This document shows positions 8,944 to 17,374 of a stretch of 46,684 nt of DNA, piece after piece (the stretch's first letter is position 1; each line of letters starts with the position of its first letter). The stretch is from Methanomicrobiaceae archaeon (GTDB lineage: Archaea > Halobacteriota > Methanomicrobia > Methanomicrobiales > Methanomicrobiaceae), in contig JAFGWE010000033.1 in NCBI GenBank assembly GCA_016937345.1, forward strand, positions 1-46,684, written 5' to 3'. The notes under the pieces are model-generated. The model was not told the origin of the DNA. It ran no database searches and saw only the letters and a program-made list of their open reading frames with translations. The translations under genes were made by a program, and so were the position numbers.

Positions 8944-9000
8944 AAGCATTAAATATTATCTGCGGCAATAGTACTTTGTCGAACTGTTCAAGATAGAACT
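8944..9000 (+). promoter_or_regulatory. Candidate promoter and operator of the padR-ABC operon
   Basis: A TATA-like gcattaaatatta (8947-8959) is followed about 25 bp later by interleaved half-sites GAACtGTTC (8981-8989) and GAAC (8996-8999), forming inverted GTTC/GAAC pairs. PadR regulators usually repress their own operon by binding a palindrome near the transcription start, so the position fits autoregulation. The site does not match the best-known PadR box, so this is a hypothesis. Confidence 0.3.
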
Positions 9001-9022
9001 AATTTATTCAGAAAGGAGAAAA

Positions 9023-9535
9023 ATGGAAACCGACAGAGAGAAGTTTTGCGGCTTTAGAGGGTATCACATGCCCGGAGACTTTAAAGAACACGGGAAGGGG
9101 CTTATTCAGCTATACATTCTGCATTCACTAAAACTAAAGCCAAAATCAGGCTACGATCTCATCAAAGAGATTTCAAACAAAACAGACGGCCTGTGGGTGC
9201 CAAGCAAGGGATCACTCTACCCCATGCTCAAAAAGATGGAGGAAGAGAACCTCATAAAGGTTTTTGATACCGGAAAGCGCTCTAAAACCATCTATGAAAT
9301 AACAGAGAACGGCAGAATCCTCCTAAAAAATATAATTGATCACAGAAAAGAGGCCGAAGAACGGATGTATCTTTTCAGGGAACTGATGTTTGAGATCTTC
9401 AGCGGCGATTCCACATCAGTCAGAAGAAATTTCTTTGAAATACGCCATATTCTTGGCAGTATCCCGCCTGAAAAAACAAAAGAGGCCGAAAAAATAACAG
9501 AAAAGTGTCTCAGAGACCTAAAGGGGCTAAAATAA
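9023..9535 (+). CDS. PadR-family transcriptional regulator
   Basis: 170 residues. The PadR winged helix is clear: LIQLYILHSLKLKPKSGYDL (helix 1-2), then SKGSLYPMLKKMEEENLIKV (recognition helix) and the wing TIYEITENGRILL. A C-terminal helical region for dimerisation follows. AGGAG sits 6 bp before ATG 9023. Directly downstream are the ATPase and permease of an ABC-2 exporter. This is the classic arrangement in which a ligand-responsive PadR repressor controls a drug or lipid exporter. The inducer cannot be deduced. Confidence 0.92.
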   Translation: METDREKFCGFRGYHMPGDFKEHGKGLIQLYILHSLKLKPKSGYDLIKEISNKTDGLWVPSKGSLYPMLKKMEEENLIKVFDTGKRSKTIYEITENGRILLKNIIDHRKEAEERMYLFRELMFEIFSGDSTSVRRNFFEIRHILGSIPPEKTKEAEKITEKCLRDLKGLK

Positions 9536-9537
9536 AA

Positions 9538-10521
9538 ATGAAAGCAGTTAAAGTTGAAAATCTTACAAAAAAATTTGGCGAATTTACAGCAGTTGACAAT
9601 ATCTCATTTGATATAGAAGAAGGCGAAATTTTCGGGCTTTTAGGACCCAACGGCGCCGGAAAAACAACAACCATCTCAATGCTTGCAACGATGGCAAAAG
9701 CAACCGCAGGGAAGGCTGTGATAAACGGTTACGATATGAAAACCTCCCAGGATGGTGTGAGAAAGTCAATCGGAATTGTCTTTCAGGACCAGAGCCTTGA
9801 TGAGGAGTTAACAGCCCGGGAGAATATGGACTTTCACGGAAGGCTGTACCGTATTCCAAAAGAGGTACGTGAAGAGCGAATTGAAGAGCTTCTCCGGCTT
9901 GTAGGGCTTTTTGAAAGAAAAGATGACCTTGTAAAGACGTTTTCGGGGGGGATGAGACGCCGTCTTGAGATTGCAAGAGGGCTTTTGCACAGGCCAAAAG
10001 TGCTCTTTTTGGATGAGCCGACACTCGGCCTTGACCCCCAGACAAGAAACTACCTCTGGGAATATATTGAAAAACTAAACCAGGATTTCAAAATCTCTGT
10101 TATCATTACAACCCACTATATGGAAGAAGCCGACAGACTCTGCGACAGAATCGGAATCATTGATAAAGGAAAAATCGTTGCAATGGATACGCCGGAAAAT
10201 CTGAAAGACAGAATTGGCGGGGATATTATAACCGTAAAATCGCCGGATTACCGTGAGAAGATTAAAGACTGCGGGTTTTTTTGGATTGACAGGACAGAAT
10301 TCTTTGACGGTTTTTTTACAATCACTCTCTCGGGCGCAGAAGAGCATTTAACTGAGATTATTTCAGCCCTTATAGGGCAGGGAATAAAAATAACATCAGT
10401 ATCAATGCACAAACCGACTCTTGAGGATGTTTTTCTGCATTACACAGGAAGAAGTATCCGTGATGAGGAGGCAGGCGCAAAGGACAGGATGAGAATGATG
10501 CATATGGTCAGGAGGCACTAA
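9538..10521 (+). CDS. ABC transporter ATP-binding protein, DrrA/daunorubicin-resistance type
   Basis: 327 residues from ATG 9538. A GTG 33 bp upstream is in frame but would overlap padR, and the protein family begins at MKAVKVENLTKKFG. Walker A is GPNGAGKT (36-43), the Q-loop is IVFQDQ, the signature is FSGGMRRRLEIARG, Walker B is VLFLDEPTLGLDP and the H-loop is TTHYMEEA. The extended C-terminal domain (about 230-327) is typical of DrrA-type exporters. It energises the permease encoded 1 bp downstream. The substrate is unknown; hydrophobic compounds or lipids are usual for this family. Confidence 0.92.
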   Translation: MKAVKVENLTKKFGEFTAVDNISFDIEEGEIFGLLGPNGAGKTTTISMLATMAKATAGKAVINGYDMKTSQDGVRKSIGIVFQDQSLDEELTARENMDFHGRLYRIPKEVREERIEELLRLVGLFERKDDLVKTFSGGMRRRLEIARGLLHRPKVLFLDEPTLGLDPQTRNYLWEYIEKLNQDFKISVIITTHYMEEADRLCDRIGIIDKGKIVAMDTPENLKDRIGGDIITVKSPDYREKIKDCGFFWIDRTEFFDGFFTITLSGAEEHLTEIISALIGQGIKITSVSMHKPTLEDVFLHYTGRSIRDEEAGAKDRMRMMHMVRRH

Positions 10522-10522
10522 A

Positions 10523-11272
10523 ATGGATGTAATATACACAATATGGCTTAGAAATGTCAAACGCTATATAAGATCTAAGAGCAGAATTGTTGGCAGCCTT
10601 GGAATGCCGGTTTTTTTCCTGATATTCTTAGGTTTCGGGCTTAATTCTGTTGTTACAATACCGGGTGCAAGTGAAAACTACACAGAGTTTTTAGTTCCCG
10701 GAATTGTTGCAATGAGCGTTTTGTTTACGTCTATTTTTGCCGGAATCCAGATAATATGGGACAAACAGTTTGGATTTTTAAAAGAAACCCTTGTGGCACC
10801 GGTTTCAAGATTTGAGATAATGCTCGGGCAGACCTTCGGCGGTGCGACAACTGCAATCATTCAGGGAGGAATTATACTTGTTCTTTCGCTCTTCATCGGC
10901 CTCTCCTTTCCGGGATTAACCGGGAGTCTGATTGCCGCAGGCTTTATGATCTTAATTGGAATTGCATTTACAGCCCTTGGAATTGCAATCGCTTCAAGAA
11001 TGGAGGATATGAACGGTTTTCAGCTTATTATGAGTTTTCTTGTATTCCCGCTATTCGGGCTTTCCGGTGCGATGTTTCCGATCTCAAGCTTACCTCCGTT
11101 ATTCAAAACGCTTACACTCTTTGATCCTTTAACCTACGGTGTTGAGGGAGTAAGATACGGACTTACCGGTGCATCACAGATTGACCCGGTTATATCCCTT
11201 GCTGTATTATTCTCATTCTCAGTTGTAATGATAATGCTCGGGGGTTATCTGTTTAAGGCAGTGAAAGTGTGA
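10523..11272 (+). CDS. ABC-2 type permease, DrrB-like
   Basis: 249 residues with six membrane segments, the standard ABC-2 half-permease size. It carries the family's central motif region (LKETLVAPVSRFEIMLGQTF, coupling helix, about 90-110) and the late segment FPLFGLSGAMFPISSLPP. It begins one base after the ATPase stop with GGAGG upstream (10511-10515) and completes a PadR-ABC-permease operon. Two ATPases and two permeases probably form the exporter. Convergent with the downstream kinase gene, with a 30-bp gap. Confidence 0.92.
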   Translation: MDVIYTIWLRNVKRYIRSKSRIVGSLGMPVFFLIFLGFGLNSVVTIPGASENYTEFLVPGIVAMSVLFTSIFAGIQIIWDKQFGFLKETLVAPVSRFEIMLGQTFGGATTAIIQGGIILVLSLFIGLSFPGLTGSLIAAGFMILIGIAFTALGIAIASRMEDMNGFQLIMSFLVFPLFGLSGAMFPISSLPPLFKTLTLFDPLTYGVEGVRYGLTGASQIDPVISLAVLFSFSVVMIMLGGYLFKAVKV

Positions 11273-11302
11273 ATATTAAGGCTATGGAGTAAATGAGTTC
11301 AG

Positions 11303-13027
11303 TTAAGGAGGCAATTCCACCATTTTCCATCCCGTTTTTGGTATGTGCATCTCAAAAGAGGCCCCTTCTCCAAAAATACCTCTTTCAGAGATTTCAATTC
11401 CTGTAACTGAGAGGAGCTCGCGTACAAATGCAAGCCCGAATCCTGTGTTCTTCCCGTAACTATATGAAAATATCTTCTCTTTTTCATCGTCAGGAATCCC
11501 AACACCATCATCTTTTATTCTCAGGATAAGACTGCCGTCTTTCTGCTCTTCTGTTGATATAATAATCTCTGTTATCTTATCCCCATGCCTGACGGCATTT
11601 TCAATCAGATTATAGAAGACCTTTTCAAGCAAAGGGTCTGCATAGATGAGAACCGGATCGATTTTAAGCTTTATCCGGAGTTTTCCCAGAATAAGGCTCC
11701 CTTTGGCATCGGATATAGATTCTTCGGGATTTATCCACCGTGGCTTTTCTGATCCGATATCCTGGTAACTTCTTGAGAATTCAATCTGCTTTATTATCCG
11801 GTCTGTAATTTCAATAGATCTTTTAAGATATTTTATGTCCTCAGGATCTTTGAGCCCCTCTTCTAAAAGCTCAAGATTGCCGGAGAGAGCAGTAACCAGA
11901 TTGCTGATGTCATGACGGGTAAGCTGCGAGAGCAGTGAGAGCTTGTTGTTTGCAACCCGGAGAGCATTTTCTGATGCTTTTCGCTCTGTAATATCCCTGG
12001 CAATAAATACAGCCCCTGAAGGTCTGACGTTTCTGTCCATGACAACTGATCCGGATATGCTTATGTACCTGCCAGTCTCTCCCGGAAGTCTGATCTCATA
12101 ATCGGATATTTTACCTTTTTCTGATATCACCCGGCTTATTGCGAGGTAATCCTCATTAGGAATCAGTGATTCGGAAGTTTTAACGGCAGGAGTGTTCTTA
12201 AGTGAAAAAAGGCTCACTGCGGATTCATTGGCGGCAACTATATCCCCCTTTCTGTCAACAAGAATCAGACCTTCAGGAATTGTCTTCATAATCTCAGGAA
12301 CGGCAGTCTCCGGGCTCAGCACGAACAAACCGTAATGGCGTATCGCATACGCTGTGAATACCGACATAATAACAAAGCCGGTAAAGACAAGATTTGGGAT
12401 GTATATGTTAAATAGTGGCAGGATAAGCCCGGAAAGCATTCCAAAAATAACCACAATAATAATGCCGGCAAATAAAAGCCTGTTCCTGCTGTGCTTTATT
12501 CCCGAATCCGTATATTTCCAGGAGATAAACCCCACATAGAGTGACCAGAGCATTATTGACGTCGTGTACAGGATCTCTGCCAGGCAGAGAGGATTATTTC
12601 CTGCCGGAAGATAGAAGTAACCGATATCAGGGCTGAATGCGGCAGTGTAGAGACTGTCTGTAAAAAGTCCAATAACTGAGAGCACTATGGCGATTACGTA
12701 GATGCATGCCAGAATAATGCGTCTCTTTTTACTCTCAGAAAATGTGTCTGTAAACTCCAGAATAAAATGTGAACCCAGGGCTATTGTTAAGGGCCAGAAA
12801 GAACTGAATTTCAGCCAGAATGTAACTCCCTCAAGGCTTTCTGACTGCCATATGAAAAATTCCCCTAATGCCCAGTACGCTGCTGAAATCATTGCTGCAA
12901 AAAAGAGGCGGTGCAATTTTGATGAGGGCTTTAGAGCATAGACAAAAGAACCAAGACCACAGGTAATAAATGCTGATATAAGACAGAATCCGGCATCGAA
13001 TATGATACCTGAAGTTATCGGGGACAT
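11303..13027 (-). CDS. Sensor histidine kinase: 7TM input, PAS, HisKA-like and HATPase domains
   Basis: 574 residues from ATG 13027; a TTG one codon earlier is less likely, since AAGGT lies about 8 bp before the ATG. Seven N-terminal membrane segments (about 8-230) form a histidine-kinase 7TM input domain. A PAS domain (about 245-350, ending VFIARDITERKASE) and a dimerisation helix with the phospho-acceptor in LTRHDISNLV (His ~372) follow. The ATPase domain has the N box ENAVRHG and a G box around KDDGVGIPDDEKEKIF. The RHDI-type H box is common in methanogen kinases. No response regulator is adjacent, so the output is unknown. The PAS domain lacks an obvious cofactor residue set. Confidence 0.9.
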   Translation of the reverse strand: MSPITSGIIFDAGFCLISAFITCGLGSFVYALKPSSKLHRLFFAAMISAAYWALGEFFIWQSESLEGVTFWLKFSSFWPLTIALGSHFILEFTDTFSESKKRRIILACIYVIAIVLSVIGLFTDSLYTAAFSPDIGYFYLPAGNNPLCLAEILYTTSIMLWSLYVGFISWKYTDSGIKHSRNRLLFAGIIIVVIFGMLSGLILPLFNIYIPNLVFTGFVIMSVFTAYAIRHYGLFVLSPETAVPEIMKTIPEGLILVDRKGDIVAANESAVSLFSLKNTPAVKTSESLIPNEDYLAISRVISEKGKISDYEIRLPGETGRYISISGSVVMDRNVRPSGAVFIARDITERKASENALRVANNKLSLLSQLTRHDISNLVTALSGNLELLEEGLKDPEDIKYLKRSIEITDRIIKQIEFSRSYQDIGSEKPRWINPEESISDAKGSLILGKLRIKLKIDPVLIYADPLLEKVFYNLIENAVRHGDKITEIIISTEEQKDGSLILRIKDDGVGIPDDEKEKIFSYSYGKNTGFGLAFVRELLSVTGIEISERGIFGEGASFEMHIPKTGWKMVELPP

Positions 13028-13052
13028 CAAAATTTACCTTAAGAAGGCCTGT

Positions 13053-13068
13053 CCTCCCGGACGGGAGG
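13053..13068. promoter_or_regulatory. Perfect G/C-rich palindrome upstream of the 7TM kinase
   Basis: cctcccg and cgggagg form a perfect 7-bp inverted repeat with a 2-bp centre, only 26 bp before the kinase start. It stands out in A/T-rich DNA. With so small a loop it is more likely a protein-binding site, or a leader hairpin opening to a 4-6 base loop, than a terminator. Confidence 0.4.
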
Positions 13069-13266
13069 CTGCGGTCTTTAATAGTATATTTATCAGATTT
13101 TACAGGTATATGGTTATTCCCCGTATCCGTCTTTAATTTTTATTCACAATGTTCTAATGACAATTTTTAATGACAATTCAGGCGGCTTTTTTTCAAAAAA
13201 TAACACCTCCGGTCTGCTATCCGGATTAAAAAGTAAAATATAGTACCGATTCCAAATTATTCATTA

Positions 13267-14043
13267 ATGACTGAAATATACTCCAAAATTAAGTTTTTTG
13301 CATTTCTGACTGTGTTAATTGCAGTTTTTGCATTATCAGCCGGATGCACAGGAAGTACTGACAATGGTACGGTCTCACCGACAGACGCTATAGAAACACA
13401 AACAACACCTGAAATGACAGAAACAGTTTCTGCCCCGGCGAAACCTGCTGAGGAAAAGAACATAGTCTCAGGAACTGGCGATAAGAAAACGAAAGTATTG
13501 CTTCCAAAAGGCGTCTCTTTGTTCACTCTCGTTCAGGATACACCGGAGAGAAGTGCAGTCTATATAACAACCGAAAAGGACGGTATCAGCATTATTAATG
13601 CCTACAATAAAGGTGCAGCGGAGAAGTCCATGATGGACGGCAAATACTACTGGTCACAGGCATTTATGCTTGAAGAGGAGGCAGAGGCCGAAGTTGAGGT
13701 TACAACACTTTCTGAATGGACACTTGAATTCTCATTCCCGCAGATGATCAACGGAATCGTTCCGCAGACATTTAGTGGTGCGGCAAGCAAGGCAACACCA
13801 TTCTTCCAGATAAACGAGGGAGAGTATAAATTCACAATAAAAGCTGAGAACGATGAATTTGTTTCCGTTTCCCTCATGGATTACTATGGAAACAATGTAA
13901 TTGACAATGATATGCTGATGCCCCTTGCATTCCACAAAGGTTCGTATGATGATTCTGTAATCGTAAAGATTAACGAAAGCAGCAACTATCTCCTAAATAT
14001 CAACACCGATGGTGAATGGACTGTTTCTGTAGAAAAAGCCTGA
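13267..14043 (+). CDS. Secreted lipoprotein of unknown function
   Basis: 258 residues. The signal peptide has a lipobox (FALSAGC, Cys ~27), followed by a Thr/Ser/Pro-rich linker (about 28-60). The rest is predicted to be mostly beta strand. It contains a module with GEYKFTIKAENDEFVSVSLM and ends in SSNYLLNINTDGEWTVSVEK, the pattern of an extracellular beta-sandwich. An acidic patch (EEEAEAEVEV) lies near residue 138. I do not recognise a named family. It is convergent with the potassium channel (3-bp gap) and divergent from the kinase. It lies outside the membrane, probably lipid-anchored; a role as binding protein or sensor cannot be decided. Confidence 0.75.
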   Translation: MTEIYSKIKFFAFLTVLIAVFALSAGCTGSTDNGTVSPTDAIETQTTPEMTETVSAPAKPAEEKNIVSGTGDKKTKVLLPKGVSLFTLVQDTPERSAVYITTEKDGISIINAYNKGAAEKSMMDGKYYWSQAFMLEEEAEAEVEVTTLSEWTLEFSFPQMINGIVPQTFSGAASKATPFFQINEGEYKFTIKAENDEFVSVSLMDYYGNNVIDNDMLMPLAFHKGSYDDSVIVKINESSNYLLNINTDGEWTVSVEKA

Positions 14044-14046
14044 AAT

Positions 14047-15018
14047 TTATTCATCACCTTTTTTATTTTCAGCCGGCTTCATGCCTCCATTATCATTACC
14101 CGCTGTATCACTGTCAGAATGACCTGAAAAAATGAGGTTTTTAAGCTTATTAAACTCATATGCTGATATGTGCTCTTTTTCCTTTAGGGCAGAAAGCCTC
14201 TCGAGAATTTCTATTCTGTTTAACGGGGAGATTTCAGAAGCTGTCTCATTCTCTTTCTGACGCTCCTCGATGAAACCTGATGCAAGAATTGCAGACGGAA
14301 GTGCAAGGAGTAAAACACCTGCAAGAGTTATAAAAGATGCCAGAGTCTGACCGAGCGGAGTTATAGGGATTATATCTCCGTAACCGACAGTGGTTACAGT
14401 TATCACCGCCCACCACATTGCAGCAGGAATACTTGAGAACTTCTCAGGCTGTGCACTGTTTTCAACAAGATACATGATGGTTGATGAAAAGAGGATCACA
14501 AAAACCAAAAAGAAGACCATTATCGTAAAGATTTCACGTTTCTTGAAGATTACACGCTTTAAAAGAGCAAGTGAGCCGGAGTTTTGTGCATAACGTCCCA
14601 GTTTAAATATTGAGAGCAGGCGAAATGTCTTCAGCAGTGCAAAATCCCCGGGCAGGAAGAACGGGAATAACAACGGAACTATGGATATAACATCAATTAT
14701 CATATAAAACCGCGTTGCATGACGTAAACGATCCATAGTCCTTGCCTTAAATGTTGGCGCATCAGTACATGACCAGAGTCTTAAGATGTATTCTGCCGCA
14801 AAGATCAGCAGACAGACAGTTATCAGAATATTGATAGGAAGCCGGTATTTCAGGGCTATATCCGGTACAGTGTAGATTACAACAAGAGATGTGTTGAGCA
14901 GGATGACTATCGCAAGAAATGCATGGATGAGAAAGGCAGGCCGATCCCCGCCCGGTGATTTTTCAAGTATCGTATAAACCCTCGACTTTAAAGGGCTCTT
15001 CTCTTCTTCAGTGTTCAT
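14047..15018 (-). CDS. Voltage-gated-type potassium channel
   Basis: 323 residues. It has six membrane segments, an S4-like helix with regularly spaced Arg/Lys (FRLLSIFKLGRYAQ near 132-145) and a pore helix. The K+ selectivity filter is TVGYGD (210-215), followed by S6 and a ~75-residue cytoplasmic tail with a short helical oligomerisation-like region (LNRIEILERLSALKEKEH). It matches archaeal Kv channels such as KvAP in layout. It should conduct K+ as a tetramer and set or respond to membrane potential. The S4 has fewer evenly spaced Arg than animal Kv channels, so strong voltage gating is not certain. Confidence 0.92.
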   Translation of the reverse strand: MNTEEEKSPLKSRVYTILEKSPGGDRPAFLIHAFLAIVILLNTSLVVIYTVPDIALKYRLPINILITVCLLIFAAEYILRLWSCTDAPTFKARTMDRLRHATRFYMIIDVISIVPLLFPFFLPGDFALLKTFRLLSIFKLGRYAQNSGSLALLKRVIFKKREIFTIMVFFLVFVILFSSTIMYLVENSAQPEKFSSIPAAMWWAVITVTTVGYGDIIPITPLGQTLASFITLAGVLLLALPSAILASGFIEERQKENETASEISPLNRIEILERLSALKEKEHISAYEFNKLKNLIFSGHSDSDTAGNDNGGMKPAENKKGDE

Positions 15019-15171
15019 ATAATCAGGCCTTTTTTATTAGTTCCAAAATACCGTGCAAAGGTGCCGGTTTTAGAGGATTTATGATTGATAACAGATAATT
15101 ATCAATCCGTGATAATTATTGGGTTTTTCTGCCGGAGGGCAAAAAAATTAATTTTAGATCTTTTTTTTCTT

Positions 15172-16620
15172 CTAGTACACTGCAACAGGCTCCCCGTCTG
15201 TTGAGTAATCGCTCGGTGCATCCTTTATTGCAAGCATTAGAATGATGGCAAGGATTTCAATCCCCATCAGAAACAGAAACGCAACATCAAATGCACCTGC
15301 AAGTTCGCCGGCAGGGAGAGTATGGGCAGAGACCTGTGCCATCTTTGGTCCGAGAGCGGCAGTTGTTACAAGCATTGCAAGGGCAACCCCAAGTGATGAC
15401 CCGAGATTTGTCATCATCTTTATCAGGCCTGATGTCGAACCGCGTTCCTCCGGCGGGACTATTCCCATAACTGCACTGTTCAAAGGAGCGTATGCAAAAC
15501 CCGTTCCTGCACCAAGTAAGAAGAGGTAGATCTCTGCATGGCCAACACTTGAATGGGCACTAAGGGTTGAAAGCAGGAAAAGTGCTGCCGATGCAATGAC
15601 AAATCCGATTATTATGGGCTTTTTTGTTCCTATAACATCTGAAATCCTTCCGGCTATAGGGGAAGTCAGTATCATTCCAATGGGAAGAGCCAGAAGAATG
15701 GTTCCGGCATTATCGGTCGGAATCCCTTTTACAAGCTCAAGATAGAACGGCATTAAGATCATGACGCCGGCCATTGCAAGCTGGATAAACATCACATTGA
15801 TGTTCTGCAAAGAGAATGCCCGGTTTGAAAACAGTCTGAATTTTATAAGCGGTTCAGGTGCACGGTTCTCTCTTACATAGAACAGCACCCAGAATATCAG
15901 AGAGACCAGAAGTGCGGCATATGCTGTTTGTGCTGCAGGACCCTGAAGTGCGGTAAGACCGAATATCAGTGTTCCGAGTGCAACAAAAACCAGTGCAACA
16001 CCGGGTGCATCCAGCCGTGCCTTCGGGGAGACCGGGGCAAGATGTGGGAGAATATAAAGACCAATAATTATTGCAAGAATTCCGACAGGGAGATTTACAT
16101 AAAAGATAAACCGCCATGAGAATGCACTGGTTAAAAATCCTCCGATCACAGGGCCGAGAGCCGCACCAAGCATCGTAAACATCGCAACAAACCCGAGTGC
16201 CTGGCCGCGAAGGGAGGAGGCAAGGTATGAGGTCACCATAACAGATCCAAGGGCAGCAATTACAGCACCGCCGACTGCCTGAATCATGCGTGAAACAATA
16301 AGAATATCAAAAGAAGGCGCAATTCCGCATGCAGCCGAACCGCATGTGAAGATTACAAAGCCGCCAAGGAATATTTTGCGGTATCCTCTGATATCTCCAA
16401 GACGTGAAGCTGCCAGAAGAAGGCTGACAAGAATTATCAGATAGGCATTTAAAACCCATGAAACTGTGACTGTTGAAATTTCAAACGCCTTTCCAATGGT
16501 AGGAAGAGCGATATTTACAATTGTTGCATCAAGGCCGGACATAAACGATCCCAAAGAGATGACAAGAACTATCAAAAGCTCTTTAGGTGACATTTTCTGC
16601 CGTATGGAGGATTCAGACAT
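15172..16620 (-). CDS. MFS multidrug exporter, DHA2 family (EmrB/QacA type, 14 TM)
   Basis: 482 residues with 14 predicted membrane segments. The N-terminal LDATIVNIALPTIGKAF motif (residues ~30-46) is a DHA2 hallmark (D1 motif). Motif A is RLGDIRGYRKIF, motif C is GAALGPVIGGFL, and a second-half motif A-like stretch is GRISDVIGTKKPII. It is a proton-coupled drug exporter in the cytoplasmic membrane. There is no adjacent regulator. It is divergent from the PPC-domain gene, and a direct repeat in the shared 166-bp gap may be a control site. The substrate is not predictable. Confidence 0.92.
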   Translation of the reverse strand: MSESSIRQKMSPKELLIVLVISLGSFMSGLDATIVNIALPTIGKAFEISTVTVSWVLNAYLIILVSLLLAASRLGDIRGYRKIFLGGFVIFTCGSAACGIAPSFDILIVSRMIQAVGGAVIAALGSVMVTSYLASSLRGQALGFVAMFTMLGAALGPVIGGFLTSAFSWRFIFYVNLPVGILAIIIGLYILPHLAPVSPKARLDAPGVALVFVALGTLIFGLTALQGPAAQTAYAALLVSLIFWVLFYVRENRAPEPLIKFRLFSNRAFSLQNINVMFIQLAMAGVMILMPFYLELVKGIPTDNAGTILLALPIGMILTSPIAGRISDVIGTKKPIIIGFVIASAALFLLSTLSAHSSVGHAEIYLFLLGAGTGFAYAPLNSAVMGIVPPEERGSTSGLIKMMTNLGSSLGVALAMLVTTAALGPKMAQVSAHTLPAGELAGAFDVAFLFLMGIEILAIILMLAIKDAPSDYSTDGEPVAVY

Positions 16621-16671
16621 TATAATTTTTAAAATGCCGCAAAGGTATTTAATCCTTCATAAATTTTTCAG

Positions 16672-16698
16672 AGACAGAATCACTAATTCAGACAGAAT
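16672..16698. promoter_or_regulatory. Direct repeat AGACAGAAT upstream of the MFS exporter
   Basis: AGACAGAAT occurs at 16672-16680 and again at 16690-16698, 18 bp apart (under two helical turns), about 50-80 bp before the exporter start. It lies just upstream of a TATA-like ggattaaata on the minus strand (about 16645-16654). The spacing suits a dimeric regulator. The bases may also be chance. Confidence 0.25.
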
Positions 16699-16786
16699 TT
16701 AAAAAAATCCTCTTTAAAGTCAGCCTGCTGTCAGAAAATTGTGGTGGCAGGCAATACATTTTACCTGCAAAAACAAAAAATACCTT

Positions 16787-17266
16787 ATGGAATATGCTGA
16801 AGGGAGGCCCGGCAGGGTCTTTGTAATGCGGGTTGATGACGGAGAAGAGCTTTTAGGAACAATCACAGAGTTTCTAAAAGAAAAGGAGGTAACATCAGGA
16901 GCTGTATTCTTCCTTGGCGCCTTAAAAGAAGGAAATCTTGTTGTTGGTCCAAAAGAACCGGTTATTCCCCCCGTTCCCTGCAGCATCATAGTTGAAGGCG
17001 GCTGGGAGATGATAGGAATAGGAACTGTATATCCCGGCGGGGATGGTCCTTCGATTCACATCCATACATCAATGGGAAGAAAAGATAAGTCAGTCACCGG
17101 ATGTCTCCGGGAATTTGCAGAGGTCTATCTTGTTGCAGAAGTTATCATCCTTGAATTCACAGGAATTTCCGTTGCACGTGTCCTCAACACTGATATGGGC
17201 ATTCATCTTCCGGTTTTCAACAATCACAGCGCATCCGGCCTGTCTTTTAATCCCGAAAAAGACTGA
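16787..17266 (+). CDS. PPC/DUF296 domain protein
   Basis: 159 residues from ATG 16787; an in-frame TTG 48 bp upstream has no support, and the family starts near GRVFVMRVDDGEELLGTI. It is a single PPC domain: beta strand, TEFLKEKEV helix, GAVFFLGAL, and the metal-site segment SIHIHTSMGR followed by VTGCLREFAEVYLVAEVII. In most PPC proteins the site is H-x-H plus a third His in GGH; here the third position is Cys (TGC). PPC domains form trimers and often occur in putative DNA-binding or metal-binding proteins. Biological role unknown. Confidence 0.85.
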   Translation: MEYAEGRPGRVFVMRVDDGEELLGTITEFLKEKEVTSGAVFFLGALKEGNLVVGPKEPVIPPVPCSIIVEGGWEMIGIGTVYPGGDGPSIHIHTSMGRKDKSVTGCLREFAEVYLVAEVIILEFTGISVARVLNTDMGIHLPVFNNHSASGLSFNPEKD

Positions 17267-17296
17267 CTGGATTTGTTATAATCAAAGTATAATCAT

Positions 17297-17318
17297 GTGA
17301 CTTATACAGTGTAGTCAC
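17297..17318. promoter_or_regulatory. Perfect inverted repeat upstream of nrdJ
   Basis: gtgact and agtcac flank a 10-bp spacer, giving a 22-bp dyad 57 bp before the nrdJ start. No T-run follows, so it is not a good terminator for the upstream gene. The size and place fit an operator for ribonucleotide reductase control. It does not match the bacterial NrdR box, though the dyad geometry is similar. Confidence 0.4.
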
Positions 17319-17374
17319 CTAAATTAATATCAATAAAAACCGGATAAACAACCGGTAATATTGCGGAGAAATTT

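Noticed and set aside
9505-9537. GTG start for the DrrA-type ATPase
   Set aside because: It overlaps padR and adds residues not found in the family; ATG 9538 gives the canonical N-terminus.
17281-17374. Cobalamin riboswitch before the B12-dependent nrdJ
   Set aside because: The leader is too short and lacks a B12-box-like sequence; only a simple dyad is seen.
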